Source: Litoribrevibacter albus (lineage in GTDB: Bacteria > Pseudomonadota > Gammaproteobacteria > Pseudomonadales > Litoribrevibacteraceae). Taken from it: a stretch of 64,000 bases of DNA. Under the pieces are notes generated by a model. It worked only from the letters and a program-made list of their open reading frames with translations, was not told the DNA's origin and did no database searches. The stretch spans positions 310,001 to 374,000 of the forward strand of contig NZ_BSNM01000014.1 in NCBI RefSeq assembly GCF_030159995.1, given 5' to 3'. The position numbers and the translations under genes are program-made. Below are positions 43,438 through 51,606 of this stretch, one piece after another. The first letter of the stretch is position 1. Each line of letters starts with the position of its first letter.

Positions 43438-45000
43438 CTAAAGTGTTTCTTTTATAACCAGTCGAATATTGTTTGAAACATCAGTAGGTAAGCACCCGAT
43501 GATTCCCTGGTTTGAAGCCTGCTCCGCCGCCATTGCATGAACGAAAGCCGCTAATTTAGTGCTTTCGATGCAATTCCTGGACTTGGCAAGAAAAGCCAAA
43601 ATAACTCCAGACAACACATCCCCCATACCGCCTGTCGCCATTGCCTCATTGCCGAAATATGAAACAAATACATTGTTCTGTTTTTTGGAAATAAGAGTTC
43701 CACTGCCTTTTAGGAGAATCGTACAACCGAATTTTTTCGTGAGCTCCATACAGGCAGAGAAACGATCCAACTCCACTTGTTCAACAGAAATATTTAGTAA
43801 ACGTGCAGCTTCCAGTGGGTGTGGCGTCATCACACAGTGTTCGTGACCATGTGCATCCCAAAGCTCAGGATATTTTGATAAGAGGTTCAATGCATCAGCA
43901 TCAATAAGCGTCGGCTTCTTCAGAGTTAATACAGTCTCCAAGATTTTTTTTGCACTGGCCTCAATACCTAGGCCCGGCCCAATGGCTATCGCATCACTCT
44001 TCTCTGCCAGAAGGTTTACTTGATTTTGAAGGTCGGATTCGTAGCCTCTAACCATTACCTCAGGTGTACGCGTTAGCATGGGTTGAACAGCATTTTTCCC
44101 TACTATGGCAGACAACAAGCCAATTCCAGAACGTAGCGAAGCTTCACATGCCAATAGCGCTGCGCCACTGGTTCCATCAGAGCCACCAATGAAAAGTCCT
44201 CTACCTGAATCGCCCTTATGGTCTGTTGGGTTTCGTCTGAAAAGTTCTGTGGGAAAAGAATGGGGGGATAACAGTTTAACAGAGGACTGAATACTATCTT
44301 TTAAAGAGGCAGGTATGGCGAGCTCATCATAATACAGCGAGCCGGTATAAGCCTTTGCTTGTCCAGTTACCAAGCCTTGATTAATTCCTATGAAGGTTAA
44401 AGTTTGATCAGCTTTTACAGCTGCACCTAAGATCTGCCCTGTGTCGGATGAAAGACCGGATGGAATATCTACGGATACCACGGGGCAATTTGACTCATTA
44501 ATACAAGCAATGGCTTCCAAATATTCCCCTCGTACGTCTCCTGTTAGACCTGTACCCAACATTGCATCTACTATCAGGCTTGGCTGATCAGATGAAGACG
44601 ATATAGTTTGGTATTCAGTAAAAGATACGGGGCTAATTTTAGAGCGCTGTAAATCAATAAAAGCACTTAACGCCTCACCTTGAAGAGCATTTGGCAGATC
44701 CTCAATGTTACCCATTTGAATTACTGTGGCAGATATTCCATGGTCACAAGCCAACTTGGCTGCAACATAACCATCCCCGCCATTGTTTCCGCGACCACAA
44801 AAAATAATCCAATGATAATCATCACCGTATTGCTGACGAACAAACTGGAACAGCGCGTGACCAGCTTTTTTCATTAGCTCATAGCCATTTCCGGAATAGA
44901 GCGTATCTATGGCCAGTCGATCAATATCTCGCGTTTGCTGCGCGGTATATAGGGATTGATTAAAATGCTCTGGATATGAAGAAGAAAGAGCTTTGATCAC
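43438..45000 (-). CDS. nnr: Bifunctional NAD(P)H-hydrate epimerase / ADP-dependent NAD(P)H-hydrate dehydratase
   Basis: This repairs hydrated NADH/NADPH, which are useless by-products. The N-terminal epimerase domain (YjeF_N, ~1-225) has GRGNNGGDGY (69-78) and VDIPSGLSSDTG. The C-terminal dehydratase domain (~235-515), of the ribokinase-like fold, has GGSDGTSGAALLA, LIDADALNLLS and NEAMATGGMGDVLSG (~450-465) with the catalytic Asp. At 520 residues it matches bacterial fusions such as E. coli YjeF. Usually nnr is followed by tsaE; here it is not, so the gene stands apart from the usual cluster. Start GTG at 45000. The next gene upstream ends 12 bp away. Confidence 0.95.
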   Translation of the reverse strand: MIKALSSSYPEHFNQSLYTAQQTRDIDRLAIDTLYSGNGYELMKKAGHALFQFVRQQYGDDYHWIIFCGRGNNGGDGYVAAKLACDHGISATVIQMGNIEDLPNALQGEALSAFIDLQRSKISPVSFTEYQTISSSSDQPSLIVDAMLGTGLTGDVRGEYLEAIACINESNCPVVSVDIPSGLSSDTGQILGAAVKADQTLTFIGINQGLVTGQAKAYTGSLYYDELAIPASLKDSIQSSVKLLSPHSFPTELFRRNPTDHKGDSGRGLFIGGSDGTSGAALLACEASLRSGIGLLSAIVGKNAVQPMLTRTPEVMVRGYESDLQNQVNLLAEKSDAIAIGPGLGIEASAKKILETVLTLKKPTLIDADALNLLSKYPELWDAHGHEHCVMTPHPLEAARLLNISVEQVELDRFSACMELTKKFGCTILLKGSGTLISKKQNNVFVSYFGNEAMATGGMGDVLSGVILAFLAKSRNCIESTKLAAFVHAMAAEQASNQGIIGCLPTDVSNNIRLVIKETL

Positions 45001-45012
45001 ACCTCTGATTCC

Positions 45013-46299
45013 TTATTTAAATGACTTTTCAAAAATCAACGGCATACGATCTTGCCCCCAGGCAACAAGCCTGCCTTTACTGAAGGATGGCACACCCCAC
45101 AAACCTAAACGACTCAATACCTTACGATTAGCGTCTGCCTCTAGCTCATATCCTCTACTTGCATGTGCATTCAAAATAGCGGGTTCAGACAATTTAAATT
45201 CAGCGGCGATTTGTTTTAGGTAGCTATCAGAAGCGACATTGCACCCTCTCGCCCAAATATCACCTAACAGCCGAAACGCAATGTCTAGCCGTTTTGATTC
45301 TGGTGTATTCAAAAAAATGGAAATTGCTCGCTCTACCCCCTTGCCCAATGGATCTCTGACCCGTCCGAATTCAATTCCCTCAAAATGGGCTATACGAGCC
45401 GCATCTTTCAGAATGTACATCTTCTTTTCTTTTGGGACAGGCAGACCACGAGTTACCATCGGGAGCACAGGTTTTAGATGAATTTTTTCTAGAGGGTAAT
45501 CATCAGGGTTGAGTGCAATTCTGGCTATTGCAATGTATGAATAAGGGCTTCTGAATGAGAAAAATAGATTAACGTCATCATTTGGACGAGAAGGCACCCT
45601 GACGTTCCCCCAATCAGGATAAAGCAGTGTTTGATGTTCCTGCGCTCCCATATTTTTCAAGCGGTCACGTAGAAGGTATACCCTATCTAAGCCCCAATAC
45701 CATTCCCCTCGATAAAATACTGATGCAGGTAGATAGAACCCTCTTTTGTAGAGTCGATCTGTGTTTTCTTTGAGCTTCTCCGGCACATCAAAGGCATCAA
45801 GCAAGCGATTTTGTTGTACCAGCTTATGAATGCGAGCAAAGTCACCATGCCAGTATGCATCAGAAGTTTCTTTAGCTAACTGAATCCATTCAGCAGTGGT
45901 TGATCTGGCATACAACAGCAATCTTAAGGCATCTGTCCTTAAGCGTTTCTGATTAGGGATCAGAGTCGGAAATTCTAATCCCCATGCTTGAGCCAAATAC
46001 CCGGCATCGAGCATTGCGTAACGCTCTAAGGCTTCCTGTTCGGGCCTGTGTGACGCGTCTCTTGGCGCAACCACCTGAATGTCGAAACTGATCTGAAATG
46101 CAATTTCCAGCTCTTCGACAACAGGAAGCATCAGGTAGGAATAAGGATCTTCAAGGTCAAAGTAAAAGGTTGCATGATGCCCTTTTCTGCTGATCTTTCG
46201 AGCTAGCTCAGACGCATTATGGCGAAGTTTGTATAGTCGCTTCGAACAGATAAGTTCTGCCAAATAGCTTTCAAGTAATTTATTAATAAAAGCCTCCAA
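45013..46299 (-). CDS. Double DsbA-like (2-hydroxychromene-2-carboxylate isomerase-type) protein
   Basis: The 428-residue protein holds two copies of a DsbA/HCCA-isomerase-type thioredoxin fold in one chain. Each begins with the same strand-and-loop: FYFDLEDPYSYLMLPVVEEL (~46-65) and LFFSFRSPYSYIAIARIA (~250-267), where Ser/Pro-Tyr-Ser replace the CxxC of true DsbA. The end, WGVPSFSKGRLVAWGQDRM, carries the cis-Pro loop. Neither copy has a CxxC, so it is likely a glutathione-dependent isomerase-like enzyme, not a redox protein. It lies 8 bp downstream of the methyltransferase and 12 bp upstream of nnr on the same strand, so the three may form one operon. Confidence 0.8.
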   Translation of the reverse strand: MEAFINKLLESYLAELICSKRLYKLRHNASELARKISRKGHHATFYFDLEDPYSYLMLPVVEELEIAFQISFDIQVVAPRDASHRPEQEALERYAMLDAGYLAQAWGLEFPTLIPNQKRLRTDALRLLLYARSTTAEWIQLAKETSDAYWHGDFARIHKLVQQNRLLDAFDVPEKLKENTDRLYKRGFYLPASVFYRGEWYWGLDRVYLLRDRLKNMGAQEHQTLLYPDWGNVRVPSRPNDDVNLFFSFRSPYSYIAIARIALNPDDYPLEKIHLKPVLPMVTRGLPVPKEKKMYILKDAARIAHFEGIEFGRVRDPLGKGVERAISIFLNTPESKRLDIAFRLLGDIWARGCNVASDSYLKQIAAEFKLSEPAILNAHASRGYELEADANRKVLSRLGLWGVPSFSKGRLVAWGQDRMPLIFEKSFK

Positions 46300-46307
46300 C
46301 TATTTGG

Positions 46308-46973
46308 TTATACGAGTTTTTTCGCAATAGTTAATCCGTCCGAGATAGGGATCATTGAAATCTCGAAGTCCTTATCTTTATGCAACGCATCGTTGAGTTC
46401 CCGAACTCCAGAAGTAGCAGTACTGACATCAGACGAGTCTGCAACCTTACCACTCCAAAATACATTATCGATTAAAAGTAGCCCGCCTACTTTCAATAAC
46501 GCTTTTAGTTTGATGAAATAATTCGGGTAGTTTTCTTTATCGGCATCAAGAAAGATCAAATCAAAAGAATTGGACTTTCCTTCATTAGCCAAGGAATCAA
46601 GTGTTGAAAGTGCTTCACCAAGCTTTAAGGTAACTTTCTGTTCCACTCCGGCCTCTTGCCAATAACGTTTAGCAATAGCAGTCCAGCTTTCATCATTATC
46701 ACAAGTGGTAATGTGGCAATCATCGTTAGACGCCATTGCCATGCATAGGCTGCTATAGCCAGTAAAAGTCCCTATTTCCAAAATAGTTTGGGGTTGAACT
46801 ATCGACACAAGTAACTTCATAAACTGCCCTTGCTCAGGGGAAATTTGCATCCTGGCAAGAGGATCTTTGGCAGTTTCTTCTCTTAAACGCGTTAATAGCG
46901 CAGATTCACGAATACCTTTGCTGAGCATGTATTCATACAACTTTGAGTCCATTACACCTGACATCTGAGTCAT
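46308..46973 (-). CDS. Class I SAM-dependent O-methyltransferase (caffeoyl-CoA/catechol type)
   Basis: A 221-residue methyltransferase of the PF01596 group. Motif I (TILEIGTFTGYSSLCMA) binds SAM, TTCDND follows as strand 2, and the metal-binding Asp pair is visible in LIFLDADKENYP and LLLIDNVFWSG. These are the features of the catechol/caffeoyl-CoA O-methyltransferase family. AAAGGA spaced 7 nt supports the ATG at 46973. Substrate not predicted. It is the first gene of a likely operon with the double DsbA-like gene and nnr. Confidence 0.88.
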   Translation of the reverse strand: MTQMSGVMDSKLYEYMLSKGIRESALLTRLREETAKDPLARMQISPEQGQFMKLLVSIVQPQTILEIGTFTGYSSLCMAMASNDDCHITTCDNDESWTAIAKRYWQEAGVEQKVTLKLGEALSTLDSLANEGKSNSFDLIFLDADKENYPNYFIKLKALLKVGGLLLIDNVFWSGKVADSSDVSTATSGVRELNDALHKDKDFEISMIPISDGLTIAKKLV

Positions 46974-47062
46974 TTTTCATTCCTTTGTCTTATTAATTAG
47001 CTGTACTAGATCAATTTTAGGGGAAGTATCAACGATTTGGAGAAGTAATTGCGATAAATAGT

Positions 47063-47107
47063 TGATAAATTGAACTTATCAGTCAACAGTTAATCTAAAG
47101 CTGTTGA
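47063..47107. repeat. Two adjacent inverted repeats upstream of the 25-codon frame
   Basis: TGATAA/TTATCA (47063-47068 and 47076-47081) and TCAACAG/CTGTTGA (47083-47089 and 47101-47107) lie next to each other between the methyltransferase start and the small frame. A third, AAAGTG/CACTTT, lies at 47125-47144. They may be operators or leader RNA folds. Confidence 0.5.
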
Positions 47108-47177
47108 AAATATAGACGATAATTAAAGTGTAATAATGCACTTTTAAACTGGATTACTAAAAACCAAGGAGGCAATT

Positions 47178-47255
47178 ATGCGTAATGGCATTATCTGCTA
47201 CGGTCGTGTTACTAAGCCGAAAAGAACTATTTCAGTAAGTGAATCTTCGAAGTAA
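47178..47255 (+). CDS. Candidate 25-residue peptide with strong ribosome-binding site
   Basis: AAGGAGG at 47166-47172 lies 5 nt before an ATG. The frame starts MRNGIICYGR and ends SESSK with TAA, giving a basic 25-residue peptide with no TM segment. Downstream are ACTCC/GGAGT (47264-47278) and a long hairpin at 47306-47344. It sits on the + strand between two minus-strand genes, in a 375-bp gap. I know of no family for it. It may be a true small protein, a leader peptide, or part of a regulatory RNA. Confidence 0.5.
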   Translation: MRNGIICYGRVTKPKRTISVSESSK

Positions 47256-47305
47256 AGTAAACTACTCCACTGCGGAGTTCTCGATCAAATAGCAGTAACT
47301 CAATA

Positions 47306-47344
47306 TTGGCAAGAATCTTCTAGCATCGCTAGAATTCCTGCCAA
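47306..47344 (+). terminator. Long hairpin, terminator-like, after the small frame
   Basis: TTGGC/GCCAA outer stem, GAA/TTC inside it, and TTCTAGC/GCTAGAA inner stem with an ATC loop. AAACATTAATTTTCC follows on +, a weak T-tract. It reaches to within 5 bp of the LysR stop, so it may serve both strands. Confidence 0.5.
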
Positions 47345-47348
47345 AACA

Positions 47349-48308
47349 TTAATTTTCCTCACCTCTATCTTCCATCACTCTCTCTGCTACTTTCGTAATC
47401 AGGTTTCTCATCCAGATATGAGCAGGATTGCTATGTAAAAGCGGGCTCCATGCCATTTTTAATTCAAATGAAGGAATTTCGAACGGTGGTTCTTTGATAA
47501 CCAATTTCTCTAACTTTGAATTCAATCCAACGGCTCTGGTAGGTAAAGTTGCAATCAAGTCGTTATCTTGAGCGAGTAAGATCGCAATTTGATAGTGGCG
47601 AGTAAAAACACTGATGTTCCGTTTTTTCTCGATCTTAGCCAACGCTTCATCCACCCAACCTAGTTTTTGTACTTGCCTAGGGTTTACACCAACGCCCACA
47701 CCCACACCTGTTTTACTTACCCAGATATGCTTTGCGGATAGATAACTCTCTAAGTTGAAGTCCTCAATGATTGGATTCTCAGGACTCATAATGCAGGAAA
47801 AACTGTCTGTCCAGACGGTCTTTTGATGGAAGGATTGTGGCAGGTGATCAAAGCGGTTAATGGCCATATCAACACGACCTTGTTCCACATCAGCAAAACT
47901 CACATCACTTGGCGTTAATACGTCGAGCGTGATATTCGGAGCTTTCTGACGAACTTCTTTTAGCATTTCAGGCATGAGCGTGGATTCAGCATAATCAGAC
48001 GCCATGATACGAAAAACACGATTACTGTCAGCTTCCTGAAAGTCCACAATCGGCTGAACCGCTTGATCAACCCGAGAAAGTATTTCTCTGATTTGCGGCT
48101 GAAGCTCCTTAGCCCGCTCTGTAGCGGTCATACCTTCTGATGTGCGGATAAGTAATGGATCTTGAAATAACTCCCTCAACCGCTTCAAGCCGTTACTCAT
48201 AGCTGGTTGTGTGATGCCAAGCTGCTCAGCTGCCTTGGTTACATTTTTTTCTCTGAGCAAGACGTCCAGATGTACGAGCAGATTTAAATCAATGCGGCCG
48301 ACATTCAC
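47349..48308 (-). CDS. LysR-family transcriptional regulator
   Basis: A 319-residue LysR regulator. The N-terminal helix-turn-helix is clear (VTKAAEQLGITQPAMSNGLKRLRELFQDPLLIRT) in the first 65 residues written here in part: key elements are AAEQLG, TQPAMSN and FQDPLL. The effector domain follows. A striking GVGVGVGVNPR run in the effector domain comes from a tandem GGT/GTG-type repeat and is not typical of the family. It is divergent from tag by 122 bp, but that promoter region shows only a loose ATAA-N7-TTAT element (~48333-48347), so control of tag is unproven. Effector unknown. Confidence 0.9.
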   Translation of the reverse strand: MNVGRIDLNLLVHLDVLLREKNVTKAAEQLGITQPAMSNGLKRLRELFQDPLLIRTSEGMTATERAKELQPQIREILSRVDQAVQPIVDFQEADSNRVFRIMASDYAESTLMPEMLKEVRQKAPNITLDVLTPSDVSFADVEQGRVDMAINRFDHLPQSFHQKTVWTDSFSCIMSPENPIIEDFNLESYLSAKHIWVSKTGVGVGVGVNPRQVQKLGWVDEALAKIEKKRNISVFTRHYQIAILLAQDNDLIATLPTRAVGLNSKLEKLVIKEPPFEIPSFELKMAWSPLLHSNPAHIWMRNLITKVAERVMEDRGEEN

Positions 48309-48430
48309 AATAAAAATACCTTTATAGAACCATATAAGTTTGAGTTATTTTATACCAAAAGCCCTTAGTGGTTCCATGTTGATGGTTGAGTAGATAAGCT
48401 AGCTGCATAAACAGCAAGGAAGAGAAACAG

Positions 48431-49024
48431 ATGAAACGATGTGACTGGTGCAGTACAGACACCGACTATCAAGACTACCATGATAACGTCTGGGGAAGAC
48501 CTGTTTCGGACAGCAGGGATTTATTTGCCAAGCTCTGCCTGGACGGCCAACAAGCCGGTTTAAGTTGGTTAACGATCCTCAGAAAGCAAGATAACTACTA
48601 TCAAGCGTATGACAATTTTGATCCGACAATTATTTGTAACTATAACGATGAAAAAATTGAGCAGTTACTGCAAGACGCAGGCATTGTACGCAATAAATTA
48701 AAAATCCAGTCAATCATTAAGAATGCCAAAGGCTATTTGGCGATTGAAGACGAGTTTGGCTCTTTTTCAAAGTATATTTGGTCTTTTGTTGAATACCACC
48801 CGATCATCAACTCATGGCCTTCAATAGGCGATGTTCCTGTAACCTCTCCTGAGTCCGACGCGATGTCTAAAGACTTAAAAAAACGCGGATTTTCATTTGT
48901 AGGAAGTACTATTTGCTATGCATTCATGCAAGCTGTCGGCATGGTTCAGGACCATCTGATTGATTGCATTAGCTACGAAGAATGCCTTCAGGAAAGTAAA
49001 AACTTTTTTCTACTCTCTAAGTAA
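48431..49024 (+). CDS. tag: DNA-3-methyladenine glycosylase I
   Basis: Tag removes 3-methyladenine from alkylated DNA and starts base-excision repair. The 197-residue protein begins MKRCDWC and holds the zinc ligands at the same numbers as E. coli Tag: Cys4, His17, His175 and Cys179 (DHLIDC). The core shows VWGRPVSD, GQQAGLSWLTILRK and the helix GYLAIEDEFGSF. AAGGAAG is the ribosome-binding site. It ends exactly where the TSUP permease gene ends on the other strand, so the two are convergent with no spacer. Confidence 0.95.
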   Translation: MKRCDWCSTDTDYQDYHDNVWGRPVSDSRDLFAKLCLDGQQAGLSWLTILRKQDNYYQAYDNFDPTIICNYNDEKIEQLLQDAGIVRNKLKIQSIIKNAKGYLAIEDEFGSFSKYIWSFVEYHPIINSWPSIGDVPVTSPESDAMSKDLKKRGFSFVGSTICYAFMQAVGMVQDHLIDCISYEECLQESKNFFLLSK

Positions 49025-49786
49025 TTAAAAAGAGTCGATCAACAACTTGGTAGCCATGATTAGCATCGAAATGGCTACCACAATCTTGATCACTCGCTCC
49101 CCTTTTCTAACAGCCACACCAGCACTCCACCATGCGCCAATGAAATTTCCCGCACCTAAAAATAAAGCGTAAAACCAATCGATGTTATTCGTCCAGATAA
49201 ACACTCCCAGCACTGGGATGGTATAGATCAAGACAAGAAAAACTTTGTGAATGTTAATTTCAAGTAGCTTCATTCCGGCTAACTGTCGGAACGTAACCAT
49301 GATTACGAAACCGATTCCTGCCTGAATAAAACCACCGTAAAATCCAGTAAAAATAAGAGAGAGATAGAACAACGGGGAATAATTATCTGAAGAACGTTCC
49401 TCAGGCAATTTCAGAGGCATAAGAATCGTTACTATGACAAACAGGATGACAATCACCAGTATTCGCTGAAACCAATCATTTGGGATCTCTACAGCGAAAA
49501 ATGCACCAATCACAGCGCCAGGTATGGTCCACAGAGACAGTTTGAAGCTATCAATCATGTCGTTCTGAAGTTTTCTTTTGAACGCAATAATTGCCGATAC
49601 GCTTTCAGCTACCAGAGCAACCCTATTTGTCCCGTTTGCAACCTGCGGATCAATGCCAAGGAGAATCATACTGCCTAACGTTAGAACGGATCCACCTCCT
49701 GCCATGACATTAATGAATCCGGCAAGTCCGCCAACCAGGAACAAGCAAACAGCAATCAAAATATGTTCTTGTAAGAGAAAATCCAT
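49025..49786 (-). CDS. TSUP (TauE/SafE) family membrane permease
   Basis: A 253-residue polytopic membrane protein with about eight TM helices. The N-terminal GGLAGFINVMAGGGSVLTL is the TauE/SafE signature, and a second half repeat (FYGGFIQAGIGFVIMVTFRQLAG) shows the inverted duplication of the family. Members export sulphite, sulfoacetate or other organic anions, or take up; the substrate cannot be told. The ribosome-binding site before the ATG is weak. No sulphur-metabolism genes are near. Confidence 0.9.
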   Translation of the reverse strand: MDFLLQEHILIAVCLFLVGGLAGFINVMAGGGSVLTLGSMILLGIDPQVANGTNRVALVAESVSAIIAFKRKLQNDMIDSFKLSLWTIPGAVIGAFFAVEIPNDWFQRILVIVILFVIVTILMPLKLPEERSSDNYSPLFYLSLIFTGFYGGFIQAGIGFVIMVTFRQLAGMKLLEINIHKVFLVLIYTIPVLGVFIWTNNIDWFYALFLGAGNFIGAWWSAGVAVRKGERVIKIVVAISMLIMATKLLIDSF

Positions 49787-50134
49787 AGTTTTTATCGGAC
49801 TCTGAGAAAAAGAAAGTAGGCCATTTATGGAAAGAATTTGAGTTATTTCTCAACTTTTGAATTCTTTATACCGCTCATCTGAAGGCAGATTTTTCACTAT
49901 ACAAGCACAAACAATATTCTCAAAGTCTCTGAATGCCTTTTAGCTCAGTAAACTCACGCTTGAGCAAAAAAGTTCCGAATTGGTAAATATTAAAATTGCA
50001 TTACAAATATGTTTCTAAGATCAAAATATTTCTAGAACAGTTTGTTCAGAACAGGTATTAATATTTAGTACCAAGTCGATACCACTTGGGCAAAGACAAC
50101 TTTTCATCACATAAGACCAAAAGGGGAAAAATAG
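49787..50134. other. 348-bp spacer upstream of rmf and the TSUP gene
   Basis: A+T-rich region with no coding frame that I can support. It should hold the promoters of rmf (+) and the TSUP gene (-). A small hairpin GAACA-gtt-TGTTC lies at 50035-50047 and an imperfect palindrome GGTATTAATATTTAGTACC at about 50054-50072. I cannot place a -10/-35 pair with confidence. Confidence 0.5.
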
Positions 50135-50332
50135 ATGAGAAGACAGAAACGTGATCAAGCAAGCCGAGCTTTCAACAAGGGTTACACTGCTGGAGTGATG
50201 GGTAAGTCCAAAGATATGGCACCTCAAAACCCAGTGCTGAGACATAACTGGCTATGCGGATGGCGAGAGGGCCGTTCAGATCAATGGGATGGCATGACAG
50301 GTGTTTCTGGGGTCCACAAAATTCCACTTTGA
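50135..50332 (+). CDS. rmf: Ribosome modulation factor
   Basis: RMF converts 70S ribosomes to inactive 100S dimers in stationary phase. The start MRRQKRDQASRAFNKGYTAG aligns with the E. coli start, and GKSKDMAP, WLCGWREGRSDQ reproduce the conserved blocks. At 65 residues it is about ten longer than E. coli RMF, with a C-terminal tail after the conserved block. AGGGGAAAAAT precedes the ATG. A strong terminator follows at 50366-50388, so it is monocistronic. A long A+T-rich leader region fits growth-phase control. Confidence 0.94.
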   Translation: MRRQKRDQASRAFNKGYTAGVMGKSKDMAPQNPVLRHNWLCGWREGRSDQWDGMTGVSGVHKIPL

Positions 50333-50365
50333 TGATTTATCATCACAGTATAAGTAAATGAGGTG

Positions 50366-50388
50366 AAAGGGGCTGAATAAGCCCCTTT
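50366..50388 (+). terminator. Intrinsic terminator of rmf
   Basis: AAAGGGGCT (50366-50374) and AGCCCCTTT (50380-50388) form a 9-bp stem with a GAATA loop, ending in a T-run. Confidence 0.93.
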
Positions 50389-50524
50389 TCTATTGGCGCT
50401 TCATCATGATCTCTGATCGCCCATATCCCCGCAGATTTCAAACTCTCCTATCTCTGATCATCTATCTCTTATCGCTTACACAATGATGCCCTATTCACTC
50501 ATAGTGAAGCCATCCCAGTGAACT

Positions 50525-51040
50525 ATGCTTCATATTAACAGCATACAAATTAAGACAGTGGATATGAAACGACACGGTTCGTATTACATCACTTGCTCAA
50601 AAAATACATTATTGGTGAAATGCATCGGAAGCTGGAACCTGGAAACGACGAGACTGTATTCACTAGAGTTCAAAGGTACAGTAGCCCCACTAATTAATGA
50701 CCACTGGGCGGCGATATTCGATATGAGAAACTGGGAACTGGCGACACCTGAAAGCATGCCCGTATTTCAAAATCTGATGCAATGGTGTATTGAGCGCGGT
50801 ATGACTTCATGTATTTATGTCTATGAGCAATCGTTCATCAAAAAACATAATATCGAGCAAATGACTCATTACCTAGAACGTAGACCACACAACTTCAGTG
50901 ATACCCAGATGACCGATCTTGAGTTAGCCTATGATTGGCTGAGAAGCCATGAGCATGAAGTAAACATAAACGACCTATTAACACTCGACGAGCAAACTAA
51001 TCGCCATAATGTGGCGACCTTATCTCATATGGCTAACTAA
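50525..51040 (+). CDS. STAS-like (SpoIIAA-fold) hypothetical protein
   Basis: A 171-residue soluble protein. The pattern of alternating beta-strands and helices (YYITCSKNTLLVKCIGSWN, WAAIFDMRNWELATPESMPVFQNLM, SCIYVYEQSF) fits a STAS/SpoIIAA-type fold of the kind found in stand-alone bacterial proteins. No phospho-acceptor Ser with the anti-sigma antagonist context can be pinned. Its neighbours (rmf, an ICMT-like gene) give no functional clue. There is no obvious ribosome-binding site, and an in-frame ATG at 50564 is possible. Confidence 0.55.
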   Translation: MLHINSIQIKTVDMKRHGSYYITCSKNTLLVKCIGSWNLETTRLYSLEFKGTVAPLINDHWAAIFDMRNWELATPESMPVFQNLMQWCIERGMTSCIYVYEQSFIKKHNIEQMTHYLERRPHNFSDTQMTDLELAYDWLRSHEHEVNINDLLTLDEQTNRHNVATLSHMAN

Positions 51041-51047
51041 TCGAAAA

Positions 51048-51497
51048 CTACAGCCACCTGCGAACCTTGGCTCTGTATTCTTTGAAACTGTCACCATATT
51101 TTTCCTGCATGATAAGTTCCTCAGGTTTGATCTGGAACTGATTGATATACAGAACAAAAAAGACACCTGCAATGAGCGTTGATAGCTCTGAGAAATAGAA
51201 CGTCCCACCAATAAGTACTAACGTCATTCCTAAATACATTGGATTCCTTGTGTATTTGAAAATGCCGCTGGTAACTAGGCTGGAAGCTTCATCAGGCTTC
51301 ATTGGATTGACCGTTGTGCTCTTCTTACGAAATTCAACGACCCCTGATAAAGCCAGCAAAACGCCAATGGAAACCCATAGTATCGGGATCCATAGAGGAA
51401 CTAACCCAAGTGAATACAACGGGAGAAAGTCAGACAATTCAACTTGCCCTAATATTGCAATGACCAGCAATGCTAATGGAGGAATCTTTAAGTCCAT
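51048..51497 (-). CDS. Isoprenylcysteine carboxyl methyltransferase-like membrane protein
   Basis: A 149-residue protein with about four TM helices, in the ICMT/PEMT-like group. The SAM-binding C-terminal motif is visible: KYTRNPMYLGM, then a TM helix and KPEELIMQEKYGDSFKEYRAKVRRWL, with the conserved Glu-Glu and Arg-Trp end. In bacteria these proteins methylate small molecules or are uncharacterised. It is convergent with the STAS-like gene with a 7-bp gap. Confidence 0.85.
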   Translation of the reverse strand: MDLKIPPLALLVIAILGQVELSDFLPLYSLGLVPLWIPILWVSIGVLLALSGVVEFRKKSTTVNPMKPDEASSLVTSGIFKYTRNPMYLGMTLVLIGGTFYFSELSTLIAGVFFVLYINQFQIKPEELIMQEKYGDSFKEYRAKVRRWL

Positions 51498-51534
51498 AGT
51501 CTATTCCCTAACTTATTGAACTTTCAGTATAAAC

Positions 51535-51565
51535 AAAAAAACCTGACACGATAGGCCAGGTTTTT
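51535..51565 (-). terminator. Intrinsic terminator of the methylcitrate operon
   Basis: AAAAACCTG (51537-51545) and CAGGTTTTT (51557-51565) make a 9-bp stem. On the minus strand it ends in a T-run, 42 bp after the prpF stop. Confidence 0.85.
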
Positions 51566-51606
51566 AAATGTATGAACTTGATCAAGAACACACAGGTGTG
51601 GGAGCT

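Noticed and set aside
47349-48430. LysR regulator controlling tag
   Set aside because: They are divergent neighbours, but the intergenic region has only a loose T-N11-A element, and Tag is usually constitutive.
50021-50245. 74-codon minus-strand frame over rmf
   Set aside because: It is antisense to a clear RMF gene, with no start signal and no recognisable product.
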